This document shows positions 21,441 through 32,630 of a stretch of DNA of 64,000 nt, piece after piece. The stretch lies in the NCBI RefSeq assembly GCF_004798865.1, contig NW_025335317.1, positions 26,106,348-26,170,347 of the forward strand, given 5' to 3'. The notes below the pieces were generated by a model. The model ran no database searches, had not been told where the DNA came from, and saw only the letters and a program-made list of their open reading frames with translations. This DNA comes from Varanus komodoensis (taxonomy: Eukaryota; Chordata; Lepidosauria; Squamata; Varanidae). The position numbers and the translations under genes were made by a program. Within the stretch, counting starts at the first letter, position 1. Each line of letters opens with the position of its first letter.

Positions 21441-23549
21441 TTGTAAAAATATTATTCTATATGTCAGGCTCTAGTTTTCCTAGTTTCTATACGTCAGGCT
21501 CTAGTTTTCATTGAGTCACCTGTCCTCATACCATATTGCTCCAATACCCTTAAAATTCCTCAGCATAAAGGTTGGGGAGGTTGCAAACATTTGAACCAAC
21601 ACCAAGCTAAACTCTGTTCATTGGCTAAATGTGTATGTCAATAGAACAAAAATAGCAATAGCAAACCACTGTACATGAATAAATTCACAACACTATGCAC
21701 ACACTATCCAAACACATTCTATTTCTGTTCCACAAAAGAAACAGGACAATTGGATGACACATTTTTCATCCTAGAGGAAAATGAAGAAGAAAGAGCTGTG
21801 GATGTTAGTGTGCAGGTGTAGTCCTTTATTTGGGGTGAATGGGGCAATCACTCCGGTACTTTGGAACAGATATTCACCTCCCCACATAACCAGATACATT
21901 CGCTTGAGTGCACAGTTAGCAGCTTCCAAGCACCATGCATGTTCTTCACCTGTCCTCCTCTGTAGAATATTGAGCATGTGCCCTGCTGCCCCCCCCCCAG
22001 ACAACCCCAGTTGCTGCTGCTAGTGAGGCACTGTTAGCCCTTTAAAGAAACATTAAATTGGGAACTTTCAAGTTGGTTACATAGCTCCGTTGGCAAAAAA
22101 ATAGGACTAGTTCGTATGAAGGGAAAGTTTGTGTATAGGCTCTGTCAGTTTAGACTGCTGTTACATGAGGGCTCACAGAAGTGAATATTCTAATAACAAT
22201 AGTAGATAGTTTATATGGAAAATCCCAGAACCGTACAAGTCCTCCATGCTCCTGCAGTTTGAAGTAGTATAACTGAAACACAGGTTTACTATATTCTATG
22301 TACCAAAGTGTATTAAAAGAATTACCAAGTAATGTGCTTGTGTCTCCTTTGATATAGGAAGGTAGTTTCAACAGTAATTCTTCATGTTCTACAGAGCTTC
22401 AGGAACTATCCTTTGCCCTATAACTTCTTACCAGCTCAGTACAGATTTGGACTAAAATTCAGCATAAAATATTTCTCTGCAACCATAAGTTTCACAATGT
22501 TCTTGCTTTTGTAATTAATGAAAACATGAACTATTACTAGCAGCTGACAGAATGCTAGTCTTCCTAGTCTTACAGATCACCACTTTTTAAAACAAAGGAT
22601 TACATTTTTGCACCTCCCCTAGGACTTCAATTACTAGATGATTCACTTCATAAAGCTTTTTAAAAAATGTTAGTTTGCTTTTCCACAGCAGCATACTTTA
22701 AGTATTAACAACAGTTAAATATATTGATCTAACTGTTGTGTACATTAGTAACAGAAAATGGAAGGGTAGATTATCTAGTGCCCTTTGTTCTGGAATACAT
22801 TTCTTACTCTGTCAGGCTCAGAGACTCACAGTATGTGACTCCCAGGGTAACACAGATTAGTTTCCCTTAACGAAGTTAACTTCACTTTTTAAAGTTCTAT
22901 AATAACTTGTGACCTGCTTTTTAGGGGGTTTTAGCTTGACAAACCAAGCATAAATCTAATAAGTATTATTATGAATAATATTCATAATCAGGCTTTAACA
23001 TATAGAATATAATCACCTATATGCTATAGTAATTAATTTGGAATTCAAACATAATCCCCTCGTTCTATACTTAACATCATAAACATGGAAGAAAATCATA
23101 CTTTTAGCCATCTTAAAGCAAATTAAGGAGAAAGCAACCCACGTGAAATGATATTGAGTCAGACAGTAAAGACTAGTAAAGGGGAATATTCCCCTTTACA
23201 TCCTCAATTTACCATTCTGTGAGGAGCAAGGCCAGCAATCTGTTTTGATAAGGTGATTCTAGGTTAATCAGAGCAGAGTAAATGGGTTACAATGTGTCCT
23301 TTGAGGTTTTTGAAAAAGGAGAAAGGAAACAAAAAAGGAATGCACCTTTTTCAAAGAAGGGGTTTCAGTATAGTAGCCTTATAAACAGAATAGAATAACT
23401 AAAGACTAACTAAATAACTTCTTCAGAGCTCAAGAATTAAAGCTGTTCTTCTTAATTAGCGTGAAGTTTCCAGGGTTGAGAGAAATAATTTCTGACAGAA
23501 ACTTAAAGGCAGGGCTTAGGAATACCTCATTTTCAAGGCAAGCTGGAAC
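21441..23549. other. No gene recognised
   Basis: A 30-bp imperfect tandem duplication around GTCAGGCTCTAGTTTTC lies at about 21458-21512. A perfect 24-bp palindrome lies at 23176-23199. The remainder is AT-rich DNA without coding or known repeat signals. Confidence 0.5.
23176..23199. repeat. Perfect 24-bp palindrome
   Basis: GTAAAGGGGAAT is followed immediately by its reverse complement ATTCCCCTTTAC with no spacer. It lies about 350 bp from the edge of the CpG-rich block. Confidence 0.9.
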
Positions 23550-23850
23550 TCGCTTGCCACAGGAAGAGGCGAGCGGCCAAGGGGGCAGCACCTTTGCCAT
23601 GACCCGAGGAAACATGAAAGCGCCGAGGCGCTCATTTCGCGCGACTCCGCCTGGGAGGTCAAGGCGGGGCGCACAAGTTGTGTTGTGTTGTGCCCTGCCC
23701 TGCCCTGCCCCACCTCGCCTGCCAAGCCCACCTCCCGGGACAGAAGACGCCAGCAAGACGGGCAGCGCCACGGGCGACAGCGCCCACGAAGGCAATGTCA
23801 CCCGACAGGACAGCCCTCCCGCCCGGCCGCCGGCCCTCGCCGTCACCCAC

Positions 23851-24190
23851 CGGGCGTCCCGCGTCTCCAGAGGAGCCTCGCGCGGAGGCAGCAGGAGCTG
23901 TCGCCGCCGGGCTTGGCAACGTCCGCATCTTCCATGTCGTGCACCTGACCACGGCCGGGCTGCCGCGGCTGCTCTCGAGCACCTTCGTCGCCCTCCTGGG
24001 CTCCTGGCGGCTCCTGTTCCAGCTCCCATCGCCCCTCCGCTTCTTCAGTCGCGACAACGGCGGAATCAGCGGCGCTCTGATTCCGCAGCATGAGGAGGAC
24101 TCGCTCGCTCGCCGTTTCCCTCGAACTGCTCGGTCGGGCAAGAAAGCCGGCAACTTCCTTGCGCATGCGCGATGTTGCCAGCCCTGGCAC
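23851..24190 (-). other. Candidate first exon on the minus strand (unconfirmed)
   Basis: An open minus-strand frame starts MPGLATSRMRKEVAGF and passes an Asp/Glu-rich stretch (VATEEAEG, GAQEGDEG, VHDMEDADVAKPGG). It reaches CCCG|GTGGGTGACG near 23850, a plausible splice donor. The composition is more protein-like than the other five frames in the island. I do not recognise the product, and no following exon was found down to position 1. It could equally be chance open frame in GC-rich DNA. Confidence 0.25.
24160..24171. promoter_or_regulatory. NRF1-type binding site
   Basis: TGCGCATGCGCG matches the NRF1 consensus YGCGCAYGCGCR. It sits inside the CpG-rich block, the usual setting for functional NRF1 sites in promoters. 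Confidence 0.6.
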
Positions 24191-24400
24191 CTCCCCTTGC
24201 CGGCCGGCCTCTGTCCCTCGGATGAGGTGGTCTGTCCTTCCCCAGAGGCTGCTGCCCCGGCGTGCTCGGCGCTCCTATAGGAGCGGGAGACCAGAAAGAC
24301 TTCTTGAGGGTTCGGGTTTCCCCTCTCCCTCCGTGGTCCCAGACGAGGAATCGCCCGCGCCTCCTCTTTGAGATTCTCTGGGAACTGCAGCTGTTCCGTG

Positions 24401-25552
24401 GAGGAAAATGCACAAGTTGTAGCGGAAAAAAAGTATTGCAGTCGAAGGAAGCTGCTAAAATGTTCCATGTGGGTGGCACCGGCTAGCCAAGAGTTGTGAA
24501 GCAGCACATCCTCCAATTTAAAACTCACTTCTGCCTTAAACTCTCTAGGTGGCTCCCTAAATAGGGCGTTAATACCGGCGTTGATAATACTGCCTTACCT
24601 CGAAGGATCCTCAGACAGCATAGTGCAAAGGTGTAGTGGAGGGAGCCCCTGGGGGAATTGGAGCGCCCCCACTTCTTTTGGAAGGGGCCTTCAGCTAGGA
24701 TTCCTGAAGCCAAGGTCACTGCCCCTCCCCCACCACCTCTCAAGAGACACAGTTTTGCTGGTTTGTGGCTGGCAGCTGCCACTGTATCAGTGTCCTGAAT
24801 TTAATGGGTTGAGGACGGGTGTTTTTTGACAATTCCCAACAATTCCTGGGAATTTCCTATCTGGAGAGGCCTGCCAGGCATGCACATGTGTTTTCTGTGG
24901 CACTTTAGCCCATGGTCAGTCTCTGTTCCTCTGCAACATGTGATGAGCTTGCCTTTTTTGCTCCAAAAACTACCTTGCATCCTCCTTGCATTCACACCAC
25001 ACATTTAGAACACCTTCATTCCACTCTAAACAGTCACTACTTGCCGAAACAATCTTGGGGATCATAGTTTGCCAAGGGTACTGAGTGTCATTAGTGAACC
25101 CTCCTCTCGCCTCTTCCTCACACAGGCTCAGTTTCCAGAGTAATGCGAAGAGGGATTGACTGAGAAAGCATTCTGCAAATAGTAGCTCTGTGAGGCCAAC
25201 AGGTGTTTTCTAGCAACGCTTAGCCCTGGAATTATCGGGGAGAAATAATGGCTGAAATAGAATAAAACTATCATAACTGGAGTATATTTACTGGAGTCAG
25301 TGGGAAAAAATAGCCATGAATTCTGATAGCATTAAGTTTCTCTTACTTCAGCTAGGCTACTTTACATGCAATTCATCCTGGATCCAATGAGAGCACAATG
25401 AATGATTGTTGGCTATTTGGAGAAACTGGCTCCCCCAAACTCTGGACTAATTGAGGATCTCCCACAAATATGCACACAAAAGCAGAGGCTACAAAAATTA
25501 AAGAAACCAAACAGTGATTATCAGTCCAGGCTGCTTCTCTGGGGAGAATATA
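24401..25552. other. No gene recognised
   Basis: DNA flanking the CpG island. A donor-like CGAG|GTAAGG on the minus strand near 24600 is noted, but no exon can be supported around it. No repeat family is identified. Confidence 0.4.
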
Positions 25553-25554
25553 AG

Positions 25555-25650
25555 TACATACAGAAACAGTGAGTCAGAAGGGTTCTCCCAGGCCATCTAG
25601 TCTGACCCCTGGCTCCAGCCGGCTCCGCTCATGGCATGCCTACCATATGT
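25555..25650 (-). mobile_element. CR1 LINE 3'-end fragment
   Basis: ACAGTGAGTCAGAAGG and GGCCATCTAGTCTGACCCC are the antisense of the CR1 3' end seen intact at 32247-32625. Confidence 0.75.
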
Positions 25651-26389
25651 CTCTGTAAGTGTGGATAATTAGTGCCAGAGTTTCCTTTATTCCTCTTTCC
25701 TCCTTATCCCTTTCCTCTTCTATGTCATGTTTTTAGATACTAAGCCCATGGACAGCAACTGCTTTATTACTTTCACATAAGTCACTCCAGGAGCTTTTTG
25801 GCTGGAGAGTGGGGCTTTAATGTAAATAAAAAATCATTTATTCATAATCAATAAGATAATAAGAAACAACTTCTAGAAGCTTTCATTGTTTCACCTTCAT
25901 CTTGCATTCATTAGCAGAAATTCAAACAAAGTGACAAAGCCCATTTTTACTGTATATTCATAGATTGCATAATCTTGGAAATAGGTGTGGCTTGTGAGAT
26001 GTGTCTTTGATGGAAGTGTGGCTTTGAGACATGAAGGGACACCCTACAATTAAATTTGCCACTACACTACTTAATGTATATGAAGCCCTCTGGAATATTT
26101 CAATGTGCTATATATCATTTTTAATATTTAGTTATTATTTGCAGCATTTTTACCCAGCTCTTCAATAAAATAAATAAATTAAGGCTCCCAGAGCAACTTA
26201 CAAAGTCTCTGCCTTCAGGCTTGCAATATAAAAGACACAACACAAAAGGAAAAGAAATTGGGAAAGAGGAAGGGATAAAAAAATCAACCAAACAAAATTC
26301 AAGCAGCAATTTTTATTTCCAAATTTCTTACAAATGTTTTTTTTTCTGTTGGGGAGGAACAAAACAAATGCCTGAGACCATATTCCAAA
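25651..26389. other. No gene recognised; possible old repeat 26130-26270
   Basis: A stretch with AATAAAATAAATAAATTAAGG followed by CAGAGCAACTTACAAAGTCT looks like an antisense LINE 3' end, but I cannot name the family. The rest is unassigned. Confidence 0.35.
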
Positions 26390-26600
26390 AAGGTGCTTTG
26401 GTGTGCTGGTAAGAGTGCAGGACTGCGCCTCAAGAGATCTGGGTCCTAGTTCCCACTCAGGCATGGAGCCCACTGGGTGTCTTTGGGCAAAGTATAGACT
26501 TTCAGCTGAACATACCTCAGAGGGTTGTTGTTGTGAGGATAAGAGAGGAGGAGGAGACTTATGTAAGCTGGCTTGAATTCCTTGATAAATAATTATTTGA
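26390..26600 (+). mobile_element. tRNA-derived SINE
   Basis: The A-box-like GGTGTGCTGGTAAGAGTGCA and the B-box-like GGGTCCTAGTTCCC are followed by the shared body: CTGGGTGTCTTTGGGCAAAG, then GAGGGTTGTTGTTGTGAGGA and TATGTAAGCTGGCTT. The same family occurs at 30958, 45683, 48221 (minus) and 48662. Confidence 0.75.
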
Positions 26601-28584
26601 TTTTTCCTCAAAAGCACTCAAGGTGAATAACAGTAATAAAACCAAAATAAACTTATTTAAAACAAGTATTATAGCAAAAAGATTAGAAATACAATTAAAA
26701 ACATAGTAAAGCAGATGCATGTGTGACAGGTCCACAAAAACTTCCCAACTCAGAGGCTTATGAACATCCAATGGCATGAATGAGACATGATGCTCCCCTA
26801 CCTCATGCCCTGCATTTTCTTTAGATGGTTGTTTTTGACCATCTAGATTTAGCTCTGGGTTGGGGAAGAATGAAGGCTGGGGTACCTGTTAGAATCAGAA
26901 TAATTCTGTGGTTGCAGCATCCTCCTCTCTCCACCTCCAGGCATGCTTCCTTTCCCCCACTGAGGCCAACTTGCAATGCAGAACGAAGGGGAGTAACCAG
27001 TGTGGTTCTTTCTATACTCACTGCAAGTAGTCAGGGCAGGGGCTCAGCCTACATAGTCCTGGCTCCAAGACTGGGTACAGGATTCTGAAGAATCCTAGGC
27101 AATCTTGGGAGGCTCTAAGATTTCACCTAAAAGAAATATGAAACAGTGCCCAACCCAATAGAAAGAACATGTTTCCACAACAGCTTATATATACCTGCTT
27201 GAATAAAAATGACTTTGCTTGCTGGCAGAAAAGCAGTCCAGACGGAGCCAACCCAGCATCTTGCAGCGGGGAATTCCAGCTACCAAGAACAGTCTCTTTC
27301 ATGTCCTCACCAAATGTGCCTCTGCTGATGCCAGAACTTAGAGAAGGGCCTCCCTGGAAGATCCTAAAATCTCAGCAGGAACATATAGGAGAATGCAGTC
27401 TTTGGACATATGTTGAAAGGGCTTGAGCATGCACAGTGATATACCACTTAACTTTGGAAAGCAGTTAATTCTTGAAACTGTTAAGAACACTCTTCTTTCC
27501 TTCGGAAGAGAAAAATATTCCAAGCATGGAGAGAGTTCTTTTTGAAACTTTATTGCAACAAAGGGAAGAAGATGGACTCCTTCCCATCTTCCAGTTCGAC
27601 TCAGCACATCTTCACATCCCATTTTTTGCCCTGTCCCCAGCCGCTTTTCCCTCCTGCTTTCCCCTCATTGGCTAGGGTCCCAGGAGTTTACAATCCTTCC
27701 GCCCTCCTACTCCGCACTGCTCCAATACTGGCCCTTCTTTTCCACTTCAGCCCTCCCTGGTGTGCTACAATAGGCCCATTTTGTCCTGCCAAGCTTGTCA
27801 ATTAACAATCAGGAAGTCATAGAGCCAGTATTCACCATTTTGTCTACGTGCCGGTTTTCTCGCACTCTGTACGCCCCCCGCCTCCCTTTAGGCTAAGGAA
27901 TTTTCTTTGTTACTTTTCTTTTTATTCTTCATACTTCCTTGTTTCAAATAATCCTTCCATACCTATCAAAACATATCTAAGGGTCTGCTCTCACATTATA
28001 GGCCTTATGTGGGTGCTGATGGAACTGTTTCTGCCCAGCCATGTTCCTGTGCAGGAGCTTGAACATGTATGAGAGATGCTTACCACATATCACTCAGACA
28101 TGTGTGAGTGATTCTTCATGCCTCCACCAGTCATCATCAGGAATATGCTGCAATGGAACAGAGTAGGCCATGTGGCAAACGGCTTTCATGTGTAACCACC
28201 CCCATACACATGCAAAGGCCTTACTGAGTCCTACTATTCTGATACATGTGACTGTCCATTTGTGATGTAAGTTACCCCAGTTTGCAACACAAAATAAAAA
28301 AGTTGAAAGAAAAAACTTCCAAATGTCATGTGCTCTAATCTGGTTACTGGGGATGCAAATGTTTCTGTTAAGGAACAGGAACCTAACAGAACACGATACT
28401 GTTTGCTAAATAATAGATCTAACTGCTCAATAATGAGTGTACATAGTGTTGGAATTGTCCTAATAAAAGTTATAAGTTTTATACTTGGGAATATAGAAAG
28501 CTTTGCCGGTCTCCCTTCACCCCCTCCCACAACCAGCAGGGGTTTCCCCATTCAGAATTCTAGAAAAGGAGACCAGCCCAGGAC
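26601..28584. other. No gene recognised
   Basis: The longest open frames (about 90-105 codons, for example minus 28234-28551) have no recognisable domains, splice context or codon signature. No repeat is assigned. Confidence 0.5.
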
Positions 28585-28594
28585 ATGCAAATAG

Positions 28595-29198
28595 TTGTTG
28601 TTAGTCGTGAAGTTGTGTCCGACCCATCGCGACCCCACGGACAACATTCCTCCAGGCCCTCCTGTCCTCTACCATCTCCCAGAGTCCACCCAAGCTCACA
28701 CCAACTGCCTCAGTGACTCCATTTAGCCACCTCATCCTCTGCCACACCCTTCTTCTTTTGCCATCTATTGTTCCCAGCATTAGGCTCTTCTCCAGGGAAG
28801 GCTCTTCCTTCTCATTAGGTGGCCAAAGTATCTGAGTTTCATCTTCAGGATCTGGTCTTCTAAAGAGCAGTCAGGGTTGATCTCTAGGACTGACCAGTTT
28901 GATCGCCTTGCAGTCCAAGGGACTCACAGGAGTCTCCTCCAGCTCCACAATTCAAAGGCCTCAATCATTCAGCGCTCAGCCTTCCTTATGGTCCAACTTT
29001 CACAGTCATACATTGCAACTGGGAAAACCATAGCCTTGACTATACGCACTTTTGTTGGCAGGGTGATGTCTCTGCTTTTTAGTATGCTGTCTAGATTTGC
29101 CATAGCTTTCCTCCCCAGGAGCAAGCAACTTTTAATTTCTTGGCTGCAGTCCCCATCTGTGGTGATCTTGGAGCCCAGGAAAATAAAATTTGTCACTA
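28595..29198 (-). mobile_element. BovB LINE 3' end with 10-bp target duplication
   Basis: The tail is at 28595 (antisense GTTGTTGTTAGTCGTGAAGT) and the element is 5' truncated at 29198, 604 bp long. ATGCAAATAG lies at 28585-28594 and exactly again at 29199-29208. The minus strand encodes the RT C-terminus (NFIFLGSKITTDGDCSQEIK, LLLGRKAMANLDSILKSRD, then AMYDCESWTIRKAE). It is a clean, relatively young 5'-truncated insertion. Confidence 0.93.
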
Positions 29199-29208
29199 AT
29201 GCAAATAG

Positions 29209-30957
29209 ATACCACTGCAAATGTAATCTTGCCAGCTGCTTCTGCCAGCTTCCTCATTGTCTTAAAGGGATTTCCTACCTCTGACTGTAAAAAGCAAACA
29301 CTGAAACCTGTTAAATTCTGTAACTTCTGTTTGTTTTATTTTTATCTATTACTCAAGCTCTCATGCCTCATGATGTTTTCCTGATGTCTCTGATGATTTC
29401 TTGTTGTGTCTGTATTGTAATTTTGTGTTTCTATATTGTTCGTGCATATTGCCCATTCAAGGTCTCCATGACCCCAACTCCATAAAACACTCTGTACATG
29501 TCCTGTTTCCTCATAGTCAGTCTTAACTGGCTACCCCTCAGCACTGTTGTAATTTAGTAATTTCTGTTTGCTGGTAATGAAACACTGAGTGCTTGATTGT
29601 ATGCTTCCACTGAATGTGGGCATTCATTCCAAGCAGCTCTGGAATCCTCATAATAGTAACTAGTTTTTATGTGGTTTATGGAATATTGTGAAACCAGCCA
29701 ATGGCAGTAATTTTTTTAGCTTTTCACAGGCACAATCCTATGCATGTTTAGACAGAAAAACATCCTACAATTCCTAAGATTTTCCAACCAGGTAACAAAA
29801 TATTTGAAAAAATATATATTGTATGTTGATTATATGATTGAAAAAGGCTATTCATTTTGATTACTGTATTTTATCTTGTGAATTGCCCTACTGCAGGTGC
29901 TGCTTAGACTCATAACATTTTTTCGGAATATTAAAAAAACTCCACTCTAACTCTCAAACTGTTATTGACAAAAATAGGTGCAAAACAAACCAGGAAGTTC
30001 TATCTCTGGACAAATGTTCAACTTGTGCATTTCCTATTGATAGCACTGCTTGTATTACATATCAGTCATAACTGTAAATTTCCTCAACTACTACAACAAT
30101 ACAAGGTCAGAATATGCCTTTTTTTTTTTTTTTTTACAAAATGACTTGGTTAAATATTGCCTGCACAATTTGGCCTCAGAACTCTAGTTCAATGTGAATT
30201 AAAGTCTTTCTTTAAAGAAAAATAAATAAATTGGGAAACAGTTTGATGTATGGGTCAGTCATCAGACAGCATTACCAAACTCTGAGCAAAACCTGGCCTG
30301 TTGGAACTTCTGGCAATTCTATAAATCAGACAATTCTGTTATATAATATTAGAATTGATAAATAAAATCAATTCTAATATTATCAGGGCTGTGCTTTTTT
30401 TGCCAACATATACAAAGCATCCAATTTTGTACCAATCAAGTTGCCAATAAAATTGCCTAACATATATCATGTAATAAGCTTCAGATACATTTATCAAATC
30501 TGATCCAATTTTTTAAAATATAGTTAAGACTTTAAGAAACTGTAGGTATTCCCTGATTAAAACTGAGATATTTTCTCCAGGGGCAAAATGATATTAAGGG
30601 GATAAATGCTGCACAATTGGTTTTACTCTGTACTGCAACATTTTGCTAACCAAGCCCTTTTCTAGGACAACCCATTCTACTCTCCCTCCCTCTTGTAGTT
30701 TTCCATATTTCCTTCTTATTAGGGCCATTTCTCTCCTCACATTTCTTTCTTATGGGAGGTTTTTCTCCTTAAATCCTGGCATTCTCCCAGTCTGCTGATA
30801 CCTTCTTATTATTATTTGGCTACACAAGGATCAACATTTAGAGAATGGTTTTGATATTAGTATATATATGATACTAGCTTAATAGTCCTGTCATTTGCAG
30901 ATTGGTGAGATGCTAGAGATGTAAACAGTGCCTTACACATGCTGAAATTAACAGGAA
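29209..30957. other. No gene recognised
   Basis: AT-rich DNA with an 18-T run at 30119-30136 and a perfect hairpin at 30343-30383. A short piece with CACAATCCTATGCATGTTTA at about 29728 is shared with about 38458 and looks like a fragment of an old dispersed repeat. Confidence 0.5.
30343..30383. repeat. Perfect inverted repeat (hairpin)
   Basis: ATAATATTAGAATTGAT (30343-30359), a 7-nt loop AAATAAA, then the exact reverse complement at 30367-30383. The 17-bp arms have no mismatch. Confidence 0.92.
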
Positions 30958-31175
30958 CAAGTGTGGTGTCGGACTGGGGACATTAGAAATCTCGGTTCTA
31001 GTCCCCATTCATCCATGAAGCTCACTGGGTAATTTTACACGTCACTTACTCACAGGACTGCTGTTGTGAGAACAATATGGAGCTATGTAATCTGCCTTGG
31101 GTTCCTCACAAGAGGAAAAAAGGAGGGCTATAAATGCAATAAAACAACAACAGCAACAGTAATAAATGTAGGAGA
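30958..31175 (+). mobile_element. tRNA-derived SINE
   Basis: GTGTGGTGTCGGACTGG, the B-box-like GGTTCTAGTCCCC, CTCACTGGGTAATTTTACAC, CAGGACTGCTGTTGTGAGAA and GGCTATAAATGCAATAAAAC follow the same order as the SINE at 45683-45940. The start of the A-box region is shortened. Confidence 0.75.
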
Positions 31176-31454
31176 GGTCATAGGTGTGCATGGGCTCCAC
31201 TGAATTTGGACATTTTCTACACAGACCACATGCAACATGCAAGGAAGGACCTGGTCAGTCGGGATTTTTTCTATGTGTAAAAGCTCTTTGTGGGAAGATG
31301 ATAATCAGGGAGCAGTGGTGTAGAGGTAGCAGAACACAGTGGGTTGGCCTGCATGACCCTGCAGGCTCACAGATACAGATTTATATGTGTAAATATATAC
31401 CACCTGCTCAGAATGCTCTGATTACCATTCCTAGTTTGCCCCACAGGAGTATAG

Positions 31455-31715
31455 TTTATTGTAACTGTTGCATGTCATCAACTTATGGTGACCCTATGAA
31501 TTGATGCGCTCCAGAATGTCCTGTCCATAACAGTCCTGCTTGGTTCTTGTAAACTCCAGGCTGTTGCCTCCTTTACAAATCCAATTCATTTCCTGTTCGG
31601 TTTCCTTCTTTTTCCTCTACTTTAGACTTTCCCTAGTATTATTGCCTTCTTCAGTAAGTCTTGCTTTCCCATGATGTGCCCAAAATATGACAGCTTCAGT
31701 TTCATATAATTCATA
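31455..31715 (-). mobile_element. RTE-like LINE or SINE 3'-end fragment
   Basis: ACTTATGGTGACCCTATGAA and the downstream word order (CTTGTAAACTCCAGGCTGT, CCCATGATGTGCCCAAAATA) match the antisense end shared with 59664-59905, and in plus orientation at 40235-40425. Members of this family end in GGCACATAACAACAAC-type tails. The exact family name is uncertain. Confidence 0.6.
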
Positions 31716-32246
31716 GGCTTACTTAAACAAATTGGGGAAAAGTGGTGTGGATAGGTACATAGAAAGATGCTTTAAACTGACTTGGTGTGCACCATCACCG
31801 CAGATCACTCTAGCTTATCTATTTAAGCCACTGTGGGTTGTGGCACATGCTGATGCATGCTGAATATCCTTTGAAGATGAAACAGAACTCATCTCCACTG
31901 GATTCAGATGGCATGTCAAGTCACAATCACAACTTAATGGCCACTATCATGTATCACAGCCCATGATGTCTTAAATAAGCTACCATCAGTTGTTTGATCA
32001 TGTGAATTGGCTCAATGTTAGATCATCTGTCCATTTAACCCAACACTATTGACACTAACTGCTGGCTGTAGCTCTGCGGAGTTTCAGGATTATTTCCTAG
32101 CCCTATCGGAAAACACTGGAAAATGAACTCTGTGGCCTTCAGCATGCAATGGCTGAACGTTTCTTCTGTGAACACAAAGAACAATGAGAGTGGATGCTGG
32201 GTTTTGTTTGGAAAAAGTATAATTTGTTTTTTATTTTTTGTTTGCT
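31716..32246. other. No gene recognised
   Basis: Non-coding DNA between two LINE 3' ends. No coding or structural signal is seen. Confidence 0.5.
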
Positions 32247-32630
32247 TTGCCTTATCCTGGGTCTCTTCAGCCTGGAGGAGATTCAGAGGGGATCTGTCGG
32301 AGACATACAGGTATGTGAGGGGATGTCACACGGATGTGAGTAGAGCTCTGTTCTGCCCTGCAGAGGAAGGCAGGACACGCTCCAATGGAGCAAAGCTCAG
32401 GGAGCCAAGGTTCAATTTAGATGCCAGGAAGTACTTCCTGACAGTTAGGACCCTGAGGGTATGGAATAAGCTTCCACGGGAGGTGGTTGAGGCCCCATTG
32501 GTGAGGGTGTTCAAGGATGGGCTAGACATGCATATGGTGGGCATGTCATGAGCAGAGCCGGGGGGTCAGACTAGATGGGCTGGGAGGCCCCTTCTGACTC
32601 GCTCTGTTTCTATGTTTCCTCTTCAGTAAA
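32247..32630 (+). mobile_element. CR1 LINE 3' end
   Basis: It encodes the CR1 C-terminal region (…FNLDARKYFLTVRTLRVWNK, LPREVVEAPLVRVFKDGLD) and runs into the CR1 3' UTR (GGTCAGACTAGATGGGCTGG, CCTTCTGACTCGCTCTGTTT). It is the most complete of three CR1 3' ends in the window. The upstream part is missing, as usual for CR1. Confidence 0.88.

Larger units (their letters stand above)
23550..24400. promoter_or_regulatory. CpG-island-like promoter region
   Basis: Roughly 850 bp of GC-rich DNA dense in CpG (for example GAGGCGCTCATTTCGCGCGA near 23625 and many CG steps to 24370) stands out against AT-rich flanks. It contains an NRF1-type palindrome. It is not made of any repeat I recognise, unlike the other GC-rich block (the L2 5' UTR at 5.4-5.86 kb). 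Such islands in vertebrates usually mark promoters of broadly expressed genes. Overlapping Arg/Pro/Ala-rich open frames on both strands are expected from base composition. The gene and its direction are unknown. Confidence 0.65.

Noticed and set aside
23659-24190. SLC35G1 first exon, expected downstream of LGI1 in many vertebrates
   Set aside because: Orientation would fit, but the peptide does not resemble remembered SLC35G1 and its large transporter exon is absent from 1-23 kb.
23430-24528. Long overlapping frames on both strands in the CpG-rich block
   Set aside because: Arg/Pro/Ala/Gly-rich composition in all frames is expected from GC content; only one weak exon candidate is kept, at low confidence.
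32123-32551. 142-codon plus-strand frame that looked like a gene
   Set aside because: Its C-terminal half is the CR1 LINE 3' coding end; the N-terminal half is unrelated flank.
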